Part shown: positions 44,525-53,735 of the stretch, piece after piece
Layout of the letters: the number at the start of each line of letters is the position of its first letter
Numbering within the stretch: position 1 is the first letter of the stretch
Assembly: GCF_003343245.1 (NCBI RefSeq)
Contig: NZ_CP024901.1
Coordinates: forward strand, 2,356,001-2,420,000
Source of the DNA: Photorhabdus laumondii subsp. laumondii
GTDB taxonomy: Bacteria; Pseudomonadota; Gammaproteobacteria; Enterobacterales; Enterobacteriaceae
DNA length: 64,000 nt
Reading direction: 5' to 3'
Translations under genes and position numbers: made by a program
The notes under the pieces: generated by a model
Seen by the model: the letters and a program-made list of their open reading frames with translations, nothing else
What the model was told of the DNA's origin: nothing
Databases searched by the model: none

Positions 44525-44953
44525 ATGTACAAAACTATTTTAGTACCGGTAGATATTTCAGAAGATGAACTAACGAGTAAAGCGGTTAAGCATGCACTGT
44601 CTTTAGCAAAAGAAACGGGTGCGAAGCTCCATATTCTTCATGTACTGCCAATTTCATCCGCGATTGTTAACGCATATTCGTTGGGATATGATGAAATTAA
44701 GGATAAAGCGACAATTAAAGCCGAAGATGATTTAAAAACGCTGATTGATGCCATCGATTTTCCTGCTGACAGGTTATCTTATTCTATTGCATTTGGGTCG
44801 CCAAGAGATGAAATAACAGCAGCAGCGACAGAAATTAATGCTGATCTTATCGTTATTGGCTCTAGAAGGCCCAATATTACAACGCACTTATTAGGATCTA
44901 ATGCATCAGGTGTTGTCAAATATTCGACAACATCTGTTTTGGTTATCAGGTAA
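44525..44953 (+). CDS. Universal stress protein, UspF-like (1)
   Basis: 142 residues from the ATG at 44525, behind ATAGGAGCGTGCGT. Fold: KTILVPVDISEDEL at the start, GSPRDEI, then the ATP-binding GSRRPNITTHLLGSNASGVV near residues 110-130. Members bind ATP and support stress survival. Sister of the gene at 45731, which shares the first 15 residues and the ATP loop; a small membrane protein lies between them. Confidence 0.9.
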   Translation: MYKTILVPVDISEDELTSKAVKHALSLAKETGAKLHILHVLPISSAIVNAYSLGYDEIKDKATIKAEDDLKTLIDAIDFPADRLSYSIAFGSPRDEITAAATEINADLIVIGSRRPNITTHLLGSNASGVVKYSTTSVLVIR

Positions 44954-44959
44954 GGTGGT

Positions 44960-45086
44960 TATACCTTATGGATTTCAAGATGCGTCGCGACGGCAAGGGA
45001 GAGAATCCCCGGGAGCATAGGTAACTATGTGACCGGGGTGAGCGAGTGCAGCCAACAAAGAGGCAACTTGAAAGATGACGGGTATA
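44960..45086. repeat. ERIC element 8
   Basis: A full 127-bp copy, beginning seven bases after the stop of the first stress protein, and likely part of its 3' mRNA. Confidence 0.92.
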
Positions 45087-45213
45087 ATGGCTAGCCATCT
45101 TCGGGTGGTTTGCTAGCTAACGCTGGGTTGCACTATTTTTATTAAATTTGCTCTGATTTCATTTTCATTGAGATTGCATAAGGTTTTGTAGAATTGTTGA
45201 GGATGCAATAATT

Positions 45214-45552
45214 GTGGAAAAATTTACTGATAAACTGATTCGTTTGGACCATTTTGTATGGCGGGTGATACGCTTTTACTTTATTGCTGCAACGTTTTTC
45301 TTTATTGGAATAATTCCGGGTGTCCTAGGGTTTTACCTGATAGAAGAGCATACATTTTCTGAATCTTTGCTTAACGCTTTATTTATGCTGGGATCGCAGG
45401 GGTTAGATCCCGTTCCTGTTAGTTTATCCGGTAAATATTTTATTGCCATATATGGGGTATTTTTGGAAAGTGTGTTCTTTATTACTTTGGGGCTTGTTGT
45501 AACACCTTTCATTCATCGAATATTACATAAGTGGCATCTTGACTCTGAGTGA
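45214..45552 (+). CDS. Small inner-membrane protein of unknown function
   Basis: 112 residues from a GTG at 45214 (TTGAGGATGC in front). Hydrophobic segments at about residues 20-43, 48-64 and 70-102, the last including YFIAIYGVFLESVFFITLGL. The motif GSQGLDPVP in the loop resembles the pore-region loop of small two-helix ion channels, but this is only a resemblance. It lies between two UspF-type genes; fusions or pairs of Usp with transporters are known, so a partnership is possible. Confidence 0.65.
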   Translation: MEKFTDKLIRLDHFVWRVIRFYFIAATFFFIGIIPGVLGFYLIEEHTFSESLLNALFMLGSQGLDPVPVSLSGKYFIAIYGVFLESVFFITLGLVVTPFIHRILHKWHLDSE

Positions 45553-45641
45553 TTGAAAATAGAGCGATACGGTAATTTATTTGATTTAGTTAAATAATTC
45601 ACAACAAATAATGTAATATTTTATACACTCATTGAAATAGT

Positions 45642-45713
45642 TATACCCTATGGATTTCAAGATGCATCGCGGCGGCAGCCAACAAAGAGGCAACTTGAAA
45701 GATGACGAGTATA
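45642..45713. repeat. Shortened ERIC element (internal deletion)
   Basis: 72 bp: both ERIC ends are present (TATACCCTATGGATTTCAAG and AACTTGAAAGATGACGAGTA), but the central 55 bases with the GGGGTGAG core are missing. It ends 18 bases before the start of the next gene and so forms its 5' leader. Confidence 0.85.
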
Positions 45714-45730
45714 TAAATATAGGAGTACGT

Positions 45731-46168
45731 ATGTACAAAACGATTTTAGTACCGGTGGATATTTCAGAAGATGAGTTGACCGATAAAGCGATTGCACATG
45801 CAGAGTATTTGGCGAAGTTGTCTGATGCTAATATACATCTTTTCCATGCCGTTCCTGATATATCAAGATTTTCAATTAGTTATAGTTACCATTATGATTT
45901 GCTCAACTCTTTTGCCAAGAAATCTATTGCAAGATCAGAAGAGGAATTGGCAAAAGTGGCTGAAAAAATAGATTTGCCAAAAGAGCGAGTCTCTTTCTCC
46001 GTAGCCTGTGGATCACCGAGGGATAAAGTATTATCGACAGCAGATGAGATTAAAGCAGATTTAATTGTTGTTGGTTCCCGGCGGCCTAATATTTCCACCC
46101 ATTTATTAGGCTCAAATGCTTCAGGAATTGTCGGATATGCAAATATTTCAGTTTTGGTAGTCAGATGA
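45731..46168 (+). CDS. Universal stress protein, UspF-like (2)
   Basis: 145 residues from the ATG at 45731 behind ATAGGAGTACGT. KTILVPVDISEDELTDKAIA at the start, GSPRDKV, and GSRRPNISTHLLGSNASGIV before a VLVVR end as in E. coli UspF. A longer frame upstream runs through the shortened ERIC and is not used. Confidence 0.9.
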   Translation: MYKTILVPVDISEDELTDKAIAHAEYLAKLSDANIHLFHAVPDISRFSISYSYHYDLLNSFAKKSIARSEEELAKVAEKIDLPKERVSFSVACGSPRDKVLSTADEIKADLIVVGSRRPNISTHLLGSNASGIVGYANISVLVVR

Positions 46169-46204
46169 ATGATTTGTTTAGCAGTGAAAAAACCCGTTTT
46201 CACA

Positions 46205-46331
46205 TATACCTTATAGATTTCAAGCTGCATCGCGACGGCAAGGGAGCGAATCCCCGGGAGCATAGCAAACTATGTGACCGGGGTGAGTGAGTGCAGCCAA
46301 CAAAGAAGCAACTTGAAAGATGACGGGTATA
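46205..46331. repeat. ERIC element 9
   Basis: A full 127-bp copy 36 bases after the second stress protein. Confidence 0.92.
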
Positions 46332-46659
46332 GTACTCATTGCTTAATAGATATTGTGTTATTTAATACTGATGTAATAATCCGGTGCAGATATTTTGCAT
46401 CGGATCATCCTATTTTTAGAACAGAATATTGAACTTATTTTGGTGATAATTGATTTTAAGCTATCCATTTTTCACCAAAAAGTTGATCTGCACAGGATAG
46501 ATGTTGCATTAAATCCCGGATTAAAGTGAATATCAGACAAAGATGCCACAAGAATCAGCAACTTATGCGGTTATAGTAAAAATAAGCATGATTTTAATTT
46601 ATTGGCTATAGTTAATTTCAGCAAGGTAACTCGTTTTGATATCTGGATGAGGACAAAAC
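46332..46659. promoter_or_regulatory. Region upstream of aqpZ
   Basis: 328 bases without a gene. It holds an imperfect hairpin (CCGGTGCA/TGCATCGG, 46381-46403) followed by T-rich sequence, perhaps a terminator for the stress gene, and must contain the aqpZ promoter. Confidence 0.35.
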
Positions 46660-47355
46660 ATGTTAAGAAAATTAGCGGCTGAATTACTTGGAACTTTTGT
46701 TCTGGTTTTTGGGGGATGTGGTAGTGTTGTATTCGCTGCGGCATTTCCTGAATTAGGGATTGGTTTTGTCGGTGTATCTTTGGCATTTGGTTTAACCGTA
46801 TTGACGATGATATATGCTGTTGGGCATATTTCTGGCGGGCATTTTAACCCCGCTGTAACAATTGGTCTTTGGGCTGGTGGTCGTTTCAGGGCAGTGGAAG
46901 TTATTCCTTATATTATTTCTCAGGTTATCGGTGGTATTCTTGCTGCTGCGGTATTATATGTTATTGCCAGTGGGCAAGTGGGTTTTGATGCGACCACGAG
47001 TGGCTTTGCCTCAAATGGTTTTGGTGAGCATTCACCGGGTGGATTCTCGCTTCAATCGGCTATTGTAGCTGAAATTGTTTTAACGGCTATTTTCTTAATT
47101 GTTATTATTGGTGCGACAGATAGACGAGCACCTCCGGGTTTTGCACCATTAGCAATAGGTTTGGCGCTGGTTTTAATTAATTTGATTAGCATTCCTATTA
47201 CCAACACGTCAGTCAATCCGGCACGAAGCACGGCTGTTGCGATATTCCAGAATACCTGGGCTTTAGAGCAGTTGTGGTTTTTCTGGGTGATGCCAATTAT
47301 TGGTGGGATTGTTGGAGGGGGAATTTACAGGTTATTGTTCGCTGAAAAACAATGA
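46660..47355 (+). CDS. aqpZ: Aquaporin Z
   Basis: 231 residues, the same length as E. coli AqpZ. Six membrane helices and the two half-helix motifs HFNPAVTIG (about residue 62-70) and SVNPARSTA (about 184-192). It carries water across the inner membrane. GGATGAGG precedes the ATG. A terminator follows. Confidence 0.95.
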   Translation: MLRKLAAELLGTFVLVFGGCGSVVFAAAFPELGIGFVGVSLAFGLTVLTMIYAVGHISGGHFNPAVTIGLWAGGRFRAVEVIPYIISQVIGGILAAAVLYVIASGQVGFDATTSGFASNGFGEHSPGGFSLQSAIVAEIVLTAIFLIVIIGATDRRAPPGFAPLAIGLALVLINLISIPITNTSVNPARSTAVAIFQNTWALEQLWFFWVMPIIGGIVGGGIYRLLFAEKQ

Positions 47356-47380
47356 TTTTTACTGGTGAGTTACCTTGCTT

Positions 47381-47412
47381 AAGGCCACGCTGTAGTGTGG
47401 CCTTTTTATTTT
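47381..47412 (+). terminator. Rho-independent terminator after aqpZ
   Basis: The stem AAGGCCAC/GTGGCCTT with loop GCTGTAGT is followed by TTTTATTTTT. Confidence 0.9.
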
Positions 47413-47577
47413 TCAATGAAATAACTTTTTGTCACTATTATTTTTTCATTTGTTTTAATAAAGGTATGAAATATTTTCATGAAGATTTTTAGTTATAAAT
47501 AGTAAAGATAAAGTAAAAGATGATAAATGCAAATAATCTGGATGTGTTTTATTGCAGTGTGTTGGGTGATTTATTAG

Positions 47578-47737
47578 TGTCAATTATACAAAAATAATTA
47601 ACCCTATAAGTTATAAAATAAATTTCATTATTATTTTTCTGAACTAGACTATCATTAGCGTCAATTGAGAGAGGCTATCTGTACGAAAATTTAATATATT
47701 GATTACTGAATGATATTATTGAATTAAAGAGGAGTAT
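47578..47737 (+). promoter_or_regulatory. Conserved leader of tail-fibre cassette 4
   Basis: The third copy of the fibre leader (AATTATACAAAAATAATTAA, TTTCTGAACTAGACT at 47636-47650, AGAGGAGTAT). Beyond it, back to 47413, is AT-rich sequence with no gene. Confidence 0.55.
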
Positions 47738-48457
47738 ATGAGCCAAAAAAATGATTTTAAAGCCTTTTCTATTAGTGATAATGCTAATATAGTGAGTCAA
47801 GAAAAGTATGAAGAAAGTCAGAATCTAAAGACGGGATTTCCACCTGAGAATGTTTCTACTCATGTATTAAATAAGGTATTACGCCAATCCTCAACAATAT
47901 CATCTGTTGTGGCTAATTTTATTGCGACACAATCAGGTGAGGATGTTTTGGATGATGGTGATATAGCTAAACTTACTGTACGATTCAATAGGGCTTTAGA
48001 TAAAGCTTTAGAGCAAAAAATTTCAGGTATTTCCAGTATTCCCGTTGGCTCTCCTATTCCTTGGCCGTTGTCCCATCCACCTTCCGGTTATTTCACTTGT
48101 AATGGTTCCGCTTTTAGTAGATCACAGTATCCGAAGTTAGCAGAAGCTTATCCTGATGGCAGAATACCCGATTTAAGAGGCGAGTTTATTCGTGGCTGGG
48201 ATGATGGGCGAGGTGTTGATAGTGGCCGTGTTATTTTAAGCGCACAGACTGACAACACAAAAAGAATACAACTTACGAAAGGACTCCCTGATGGGCAATT
48301 TCTTTCTAGTTATCAAGGTCCTGTAGATAGATACCAGTTCCCGCTGGGGCGTGATGTTCTTGAGAGTGCCACTGTTACATCAATTGCTAACAATACAGGC
48401 GGTCATGAAACCCGCCCCCGTAATATCGCATTTAACTATATCGTAAAAGCAGAATAA
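47738..48457 (+). CDS. Phage tail-fibre/collar protein, cassette 4
   Basis: 239 residues. Anchor region (FKAFSISDNANIVSQEKYEE) nearly as in cassette 2; no ALTQKG repeat; collar domain from residue 104 (IPVGSPIPWPLSHPPSGYFT) with a different tip (SAQTDNTKRIQLTKGLPDGQ) and the RPRNIAFNYIVKAE end. The assembly gene follows after 21 bases. Confidence 0.87.
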   Translation: MSQKNDFKAFSISDNANIVSQEKYEESQNLKTGFPPENVSTHVLNKVLRQSSTISSVVANFIATQSGEDVLDDGDIAKLTVRFNRALDKALEQKISGISSIPVGSPIPWPLSHPPSGYFTCNGSAFSRSQYPKLAEAYPDGRIPDLRGEFIRGWDDGRGVDSGRVILSAQTDNTKRIQLTKGLPDGQFLSSYQGPVDRYQFPLGRDVLESATVTSIANNTGGHETRPRNIAFNYIVKAE

Positions 48458-48478
48458 TATCGTAAAGGTAGAATAATA

Positions 48479-49105
48479 ATGACACAAGAAAATATTTTAG
48501 ATACTGAAACCGCTGTATTAGGTGAAGACGGATTAGCAATTCAAGCTGGCTGGATAAAAGTTTATCATGCTAATTCCTATACGAGAGAATTCTCTGGCTC
48601 TGATTTCGAATATGTTGCGGAAGGCGTGGGTTTGTCAGCGCATTCTTATTTGGACGCACCAAACCTGTCCGATTCTGATGATATGGCTGTGCGTCGCAGT
48701 GAGGATGGAAGTTATTGGGAAATTGTCCCGGACCACCGTGGAAAAATAGCTTACAACACGCAAGCGGGTGTACAGGAAGAAGTGACTGTACTGGGTGAAT
48801 TGCCAGAAATATTAACATTCGAGCAACCGTCCACCGATTTTGATCAATGGGATGGTGAAAAATGGGTAACGGACTTTGAAGCTCAAAAAGTCAGTCAAAT
48901 TGAACAGGCAGAGCAACAACGGGCTATTTTTCGTCGGCAAGCCGATGAAGCCATCACTGTATTGCAATATGCAGTTGAAACTGAAATGGCATCGGAAGAG
49001 GAAAAAACTTTATTGTTAGATTGGAAAAAGTATTTGGTATTATTGCGTCGGGTTGATGTTTCATCGGCACCAGATATTAATTGGCCTGAACAGCCGCAAG
49101 AATAA
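48479..49105 (+). CDS. Tail-fibre assembly protein (Tfa family)
   Basis: 208 residues, intact. LDTETAVLGEDGLAIQAGWI at the start, SYLDAPNLSDSDD, WEIVPDHRGKIAYNT, and the conserved FDQWDGEKWVTD before a helical C-terminus. Assembly proteins of this family are chaperones that trimerise the fibre encoded just upstream. Close to the C-terminal half of the fused protein at 36708. Confidence 0.88.
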   Translation: MTQENILDTETAVLGEDGLAIQAGWIKVYHANSYTREFSGSDFEYVAEGVGLSAHSYLDAPNLSDSDDMAVRRSEDGSYWEIVPDHRGKIAYNTQAGVQEEVTVLGELPEILTFEQPSTDFDQWDGEKWVTDFEAQKVSQIEQAEQQRAIFRRQADEAITVLQYAVETEMASEEEKTLLLDWKKYLVLLRRVDVSSAPDINWPEQPQE

Positions 49106-49140
49106 TACCATTAATGTCTTATAATCCTCAGACATTCACA

Positions 49141-49166
49141 AGGCACTGGTTTTTTAATCAGTGCTT
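49141..49166 (+). terminator. Hairpin after the fibre assembly gene
   Basis: The stem GCACTG/CAGTGC encloses a T-rich loop; only a short T tail follows. A probable weak terminator. Confidence 0.4.
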
Positions 49167-49342
49167 TGATTAAAGAAATTCGTATAAAAGTCCATATAAA
49201 AATGAACTCTGGTTCGTAAAGTTGATTTGGTGATCGATTTTGAATTTATTTTCTTTAAAAATGGTGAGTGATCAACAAGGATATTTTAAGATGTTGAATA
49301 TTTTTGATTATAAATGAACATTATTTAATTTGGGGAAGGTAT

Positions 49343-50629
49343 ATGAGTAAAAATGATTTTAAAGCTTTTTCTACTAGTAATAATGCTAATGTAGTGAGTC
49401 AAGAAAGATATGAAGAGAGTAGGGATTTACTGAGTGGGTTTCCACCAAATGATGTTCCTACCCATTTGTTAAATAAAGTATTACGCCAATCGTCAACCAT
49501 AGCTTCTGTCGTGGCTAATTTTATTGCGGCACAATCTGGTGATGATGTTCTGGATGATGGTGATATAGCTAAACTTACTGCGCAATTAAATCGAGCATTA
49601 GAACAAAAAATCACAGCAAAAATTCCCAGTGCCTCATTAACACAAAAAGGTATTGTTCAACTGACCAATGAGATGGGTAATAATGACACACTGGCTGTGA
49701 CGCAGAAGCTGGTTCAGGAAATAATCAATTCGTTGCGTGAAAATATTAATGCCAAAGTACCTAATAGCCGGAAAATAAACGGTAAGGCGTTGACTGGGGA
49801 TATCAATCTGACTGCGGGGGATGTGGGTGCGGTACTAGCTAATGATGCAATGTATTCAATGAATATTGATCGTTTGGATGGTCGGGAAAATCTATACAAT
49901 GGTTGTGCTGGATTTAAACCGAATGCGCCGTTCCTCACTCGATATGGGCTGCCATCTGATCGTTTTGGCGTTCAGCTAAGATTTAGCAATATAAATGGTC
50001 CATCAAGTGAAGGAATAGATCAAGTATGGAGTCATAGGCTAATTTTTGTTCATGGAAGCGATACATATCGTACAGATCATATAAATTTAGATTACAAAAT
50101 TACCCGTAAATTCTGGGACGATATAAATGCTAAGCCAGACGCCAACGGAAACCTCAAGGTAGCCTCCCCGGTAATAGAAATCTACCCTGATGGCACATTC
50201 TCGACTAATGACGAATCTGAAGGTGCAGAAGTGATAAAACAGGGAACCGGCATATATCGTATATCAAATATCTTGGGCTATAACGCTGATGGTGGTTGGG
50301 GTGTTAATGGGGGTATTTCTGTTCCTCGCGACAATAATAATCTCGAACTGATTTTTGTTGATGATCAGGTTCAGTCTGACGGCTCTATTATTATTGAGAC
50401 TTTCCATCGCCAACATACGCATTTACCGGAGAGATTCCAAAATTGGCGACTCAAATCTATTGATGACAGTGGTAACAAGATATTCTATCAAGATGGGGAG
50501 CCCTGTGATATTCCCGATTCTTGCCGTTTAGATATTCGGGTCCAAATGCCAGAAGATTCACTCTGGAACTTGAATCGAAAGAGGTTACAGGAAGAAATGG
50601 AGAGTACCAGCGCTTCTGCTAATAAATGA
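49343..50629 (+). CDS. Phage tail-fibre protein, cassette 5 (long, KINGKAL type)
   Basis: 428 residues from the ATG at 49343 behind GGGGAAGGTAT. Anchor region (SKNDFKAFSTSNNANVVSQE), then ASLTQKGIVQL, then SRKINGKALTGDINLTAGDV (about residues 142-161), a link found in many phage fibres, followed by a tip unlike the collar type (RYGLPSDRFGVQLRF ... ERFQNWRLKSIDDSGN, RLDIRVQMPEDSLWNL). The tip's 3' end also occurs as a relic at 36268. CRISPR spacer 1 of array 2 encodes the same SRKINGKAL motif. Confidence 0.87.
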   Translation: MSKNDFKAFSTSNNANVVSQERYEESRDLLSGFPPNDVPTHLLNKVLRQSSTIASVVANFIAAQSGDDVLDDGDIAKLTAQLNRALEQKITAKIPSASLTQKGIVQLTNEMGNNDTLAVTQKLVQEIINSLRENINAKVPNSRKINGKALTGDINLTAGDVGAVLANDAMYSMNIDRLDGRENLYNGCAGFKPNAPFLTRYGLPSDRFGVQLRFSNINGPSSEGIDQVWSHRLIFVHGSDTYRTDHINLDYKITRKFWDDINAKPDANGNLKVASPVIEIYPDGTFSTNDESEGAEVIKQGTGIYRISNILGYNADGGWGVNGGISVPRDNNNLELIFVDDQVQSDGSIIIETFHRQHTHLPERFQNWRLKSIDDSGNKIFYQDGEPCDIPDSCRLDIRVQMPEDSLWNLNRKRLQEEMESTSASANK

Positions 50630-50862
50630 TTCTGGTAGTAAATTGCAGTAAGGCGGGGCCGTATATCGGCCCTGTATCCATTCCTCAATAATAGGATAAC
50701 TGCCATTTTGTGATATCTCAACCTGTTCATTGAATAGCTTTTCTTTTTAAAAGAGATGCTAAGAAGAAATGCAAAGAAACAATGTTTGTCTTATAGGTCG
50801 ATTATGAGGCAACATAAAAGGTTAAAATCAGAATGGTATTTTTATATAAGTAGGGTTTATCA

Positions 50863-51861
50863 TTGAAACGTAAAGTTATTTTTTGGGCAATTCACATTGG
50901 GTGTTTCAGTTTAATTGCTCCTTTATCTTCTTTTGCCGCACCGGCTACTTTTGAACAAGCTAAAGTTGAATTGCGTAAACGCATATACCATGATCAATTT
51001 AAGTCAGGGGAAGGGACATTTTACTGTGGTTGCGATTGGCAATGGACAGGTAAGAGCGGTGGACGCGCAATCCTTTCTTCGTGTGGTTATCAAGTCAGGT
51101 CACAACAGAATCGTGCTGAACGAATTGAATGGGAACATATTGTTCCCGCCTGGGTTTTTGGTCATCAGCGGCAATGTTGGCGGAATGGAGGGAGGAAGAA
51201 TTGTGTCTCTTCCGATCCTGTTTTTAGGGCAATGGAATCTGATATACATAATTTGGTTCCATCAATTGGCGAGGTTAATGGCGATCGTAGTAATTTCAGT
51301 TATGGAATGTTACCAAAAAATATGCCGAATAATTATGGTCGTTGTACCAGTAAAGTTGATTTTAAATCTCGAACGTTTGAACCGAGAGATGAAGTAAAAG
51401 GGCAGGTCGCTCGGATCAATTTTTATATGCACGATCGTTACAATCTTTCCATGTCTCGCCAACAACAGCAGCTATTTATCGCCTGGGATCGTCAATATCC
51501 ACCGAGTAAATGGGAGCGGGAGAGAGATAACCGAATTACCGGTATTATGGGGCATCATAACCCTTTTGTTACCGGTGAACAGAAATGGCAATTATGGCAT
51601 AAAAACTCCGCCTCTGGCATTCCAAAAAGCGAGCAGATAAAAGGGCAGAGAAATAGTCAAACAGATACCCAGAAACAACGGGTATTATCTGATTCATCCT
51701 CTAGAGGATTAATTAAAGGGAATAACAACAGCAAAATCTACCATTTTTCTCATTGTTCAGGTTATAAGGTGATTCAGGAGAAGAACTCGGTCTATTTTAA
51801 AACAGAAATTGAAGCAAGAAATGCGGGTTTTCGGTTGGCTGGAAACTGTAAGGGGACTTAA
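50863..51861 (+). CDS. endA: Endonuclease I with extra C-terminal domain
   Basis: 332 residues from a TTG start. Signal peptide at residues 1-26 (IAPLSSFAA), then the EndA/Dns nuclease with RIEWEHIVPAWVFGHQ and the Cys-rich disulfide region (FYCGCDWQW). Family members are about 235 residues. Here a Ser/Gln-rich linker (residues 250-285) leads to a module GNNNSKIYHFSHCSGYKVIQ with EIEARNAGFRLAGNC, resembling the Ada-type metal-binding domain appended to some secreted nucleases. It would degrade DNA in the periplasm or outside. Only two cysteines are seen in the module, so metal binding is unsure. Confidence 0.88.
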   Translation: MKRKVIFWAIHIGCFSLIAPLSSFAAPATFEQAKVELRKRIYHDQFKSGEGTFYCGCDWQWTGKSGGRAILSSCGYQVRSQQNRAERIEWEHIVPAWVFGHQRQCWRNGGRKNCVSSDPVFRAMESDIHNLVPSIGEVNGDRSNFSYGMLPKNMPNNYGRCTSKVDFKSRTFEPRDEVKGQVARINFYMHDRYNLSMSRQQQQLFIAWDRQYPPSKWERERDNRITGIMGHHNPFVTGEQKWQLWHKNSASGIPKSEQIKGQRNSQTDTQKQRVLSDSSSRGLIKGNNNSKIYHFSHCSGYKVIQEKNSVYFKTEIEARNAGFRLAGNCKGT

Positions 51862-51870
51862 TAAAACAGA

Positions 51871-51997
51871 TATACCCGTCATCTTTCAAGTTGCTTCTTT
51901 GTTGGCTGCACTCACTCACCCCGGTCACATAGTTATCTATGCTCCCGGGGATTCGTTCCCTTGCCGCCGCGATGCATCTTGAAATCAATAGGGTATA
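51871..51997. repeat. ERIC element 10
   Basis: A full 127-bp copy, ten bases after the endA stop. Confidence 0.92.
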
Positions 51998-52001
51998 GTT
52001 A

Positions 52002-52185
52002 ACTATTTGCTCTGTTGTCATCAATAATAATATTATTGCCATCCGGTGAAGAAGAGTGCTTTCAGATAGTGACTTCTTTGCCGGATAGTAGCTGGATGTA
52101 TCAATACCATGGTAGTCAAATCAATAATGGCTACTATGATGTTAAGTCATTAGCTTATATTAAGTCATATTATTCAATGAATTAA
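52002..52185 (+). pseudogene. Short coherent frame, probable gene end cut by ERIC
   Basis: An open frame right after the ERIC reads LFALLSSIIILLPSGEEECF and then PDSSWMYQYHGSQINNGYYD to a stop at 52185. There is no ATG with a ribosome site. It looks like the end of a lost gene, or a short secreted peptide. Not recognised. Confidence 0.3.
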
Positions 52186-52265
52186 ATTTCTCGCAAAACT
52201 AAATAAACGATACTGTCGATTATTTTTAATTGAGCGTCCTTGGCTTGTTTGTCATAACTCAGAGA

Positions 52266-52283
52266 TTGTCATTATACTGTCAT
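52266..52283 (+). promoter_or_regulatory. Pho box upstream of phoH
   Basis: TTGTCATTATACTGTCAT consists of two 7-base repeats 11 bases apart, matching the PhoB consensus CTGTCAT-N4-CTGTCAT. A third TTGTCAT lies at 52249. phoH is a known phosphate-starvation gene. Confidence 0.75.
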
Positions 52284-52512
52284 AATGATTCGTTAGTTTT
52301 CACTAAATGGAAATAATGGTGAGTAGTGTTAATGATTGATATACCGATCATATGCGAGCTAGCGGGAATATCAAGGTCATTAATATATGTGGCGGTTCCA
52401 CTACCGTTTTTCTATGGGGCTAAATAAGCGGAAAAGAGGCTTGAAATAACGTAGTGATTGTATCGGTGATATGACACCGCATGGGTGAAAACAACGATAA
52501 GGTGATACTGCT

Positions 52513-53301
52513 ATGAGTAGACAGAAAGCAGTGATTAAATCGCGTCGAGAGGCAAAACGGATGATGAAAAGGGATTTGCGCCATCAATGTTATCGGGATG
52601 ATAATGTAACCTCTTTAGTGCAACCCGGTGGCGTAGAAGCTATTGGTATGGCACGTGATAACCGGGATACTTCGGAAATTTTGCCACGGACTGAAACGCA
52701 ATGGCGTTATATGCGCGCAATAAACTATAAAAAACTGATTATTGCCAGTGGGGAGGCGGGTTGCGGTAAAACGTTTATTAGTGCGGCAATGGCTGCGGAT
52801 GCATTGATTAATAAGGAAATTGATAGAATCATTGTTACCCGTCCTGTATTACAGGCGGATGAAGATCTCGGCTTTTTGCCCGGAGATATGGCTGAAAAAT
52901 TTGCGCCTTATTTCCGACCGGTTTATGACGTTTTATTAAAACGTATGGGCGCATCGTTTTTGCAATATTGCTTGCGGCCTGAAATTGGCAAAGTGGAAAT
53001 TGCGCCTTTTGCCTATATGCGGGGCAGAACATTTGAAAATGCATTTGTAATTCTGGATGAAGCCCAGAATGTCACGGTTAATCAGATGAAAATGTTTCTG
53101 ACCCGGCTTGGGGAAAATGTTACTGTGATTGTAAATGGTGATATAAGTCAATGTGATTTGCCAGTGGGAGTGGTATCAGGATTGCGTGATGCACTGGGAA
53201 GATTTTCAGATGATGAAGTCGTCAGTGTTATCCATTTTAATCAAGAGGATTGTGTTCGTTCTCAATTGTGCCAGAAAACGTTGCTGGCTTATTGTAAATA
53301 A
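52513..53301 (+). CDS. phoH: PhoH, phosphate-starvation ATPase
   Basis: 262 residues. Basic N-terminus, SLVQPGGVEAIGMARDNRDT, Walker A GEAGCGKT (residues 80-87), TRPVLQADEDLGFLPGD, Walker B VILDEAQN (about 183-190). Close to E. coli PhoH. Helicase-like ATPase domain with a role in RNA metabolism in the family. A Pho box 230 bases upstream predicts induction by PhoB. Confidence 0.94.
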   Translation: MSRQKAVIKSRREAKRMMKRDLRHQCYRDDNVTSLVQPGGVEAIGMARDNRDTSEILPRTETQWRYMRAINYKKLIIASGEAGCGKTFISAAMAADALINKEIDRIIVTRPVLQADEDLGFLPGDMAEKFAPYFRPVYDVLLKRMGASFLQYCLRPEIGKVEIAPFAYMRGRTFENAFVILDEAQNVTVNQMKMFLTRLGENVTVIVNGDISQCDLPVGVVSGLRDALGRFSDDEVVSVIHFNQEDCVRSQLCQKTLLAYCK

Positions 53302-53594
53302 CCGATGGAAATATGCCGTGGGGGCTTTTGCAAGAGCGCCTCACGGTGTGATCTTTTAGCATATTCTCTGATTATTCGGTATATTTTAACTCTCTGATCT
53401 TCAGCCAGTTTCCCTTTTTCTTCCTGCTGACTGACGGCCAATGATTTTTATTGGAAATTCTGATAGAACTACTTTATTTTCCAGTAGTCTATCGTTTGGC
53501 GGTGAAGGTCAATTCGCCCGTTAGGATATTCAACCCATTCCTTTTTTTAGTCACCGAGATCTTGGGTATTTTGGTTTCTTCCTACAGCATTATC
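53302..53594. other. Non-coding stretch after phoH
   Basis: About 290 bases; a weak GC-rich hairpin (GAGCGCCTCACGGTGTGATC) just after phoH could end its transcript. Nothing else recognised. Confidence 0.35.
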
Positions 53595-53721
53595 TATACC
53601 CAATGGATTTCAAGATGCATTGCGGCGGCAAGGGAGCGAATCCCCGGGAGCATAGATAACTATGTGACCGGGGTGAGTGAGTGCAGCCAACAAAGAAGCA
53701 ACTTGAAAGATGACGGGTATA
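53595..53721. repeat. ERIC element 11
   Basis: A full 127-bp copy, ending 14 bases beyond the 3' end of the siderophore-interacting protein gene. Confidence 0.92.
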
Positions 53722-53735
53722 AATATGTAAGGCCA

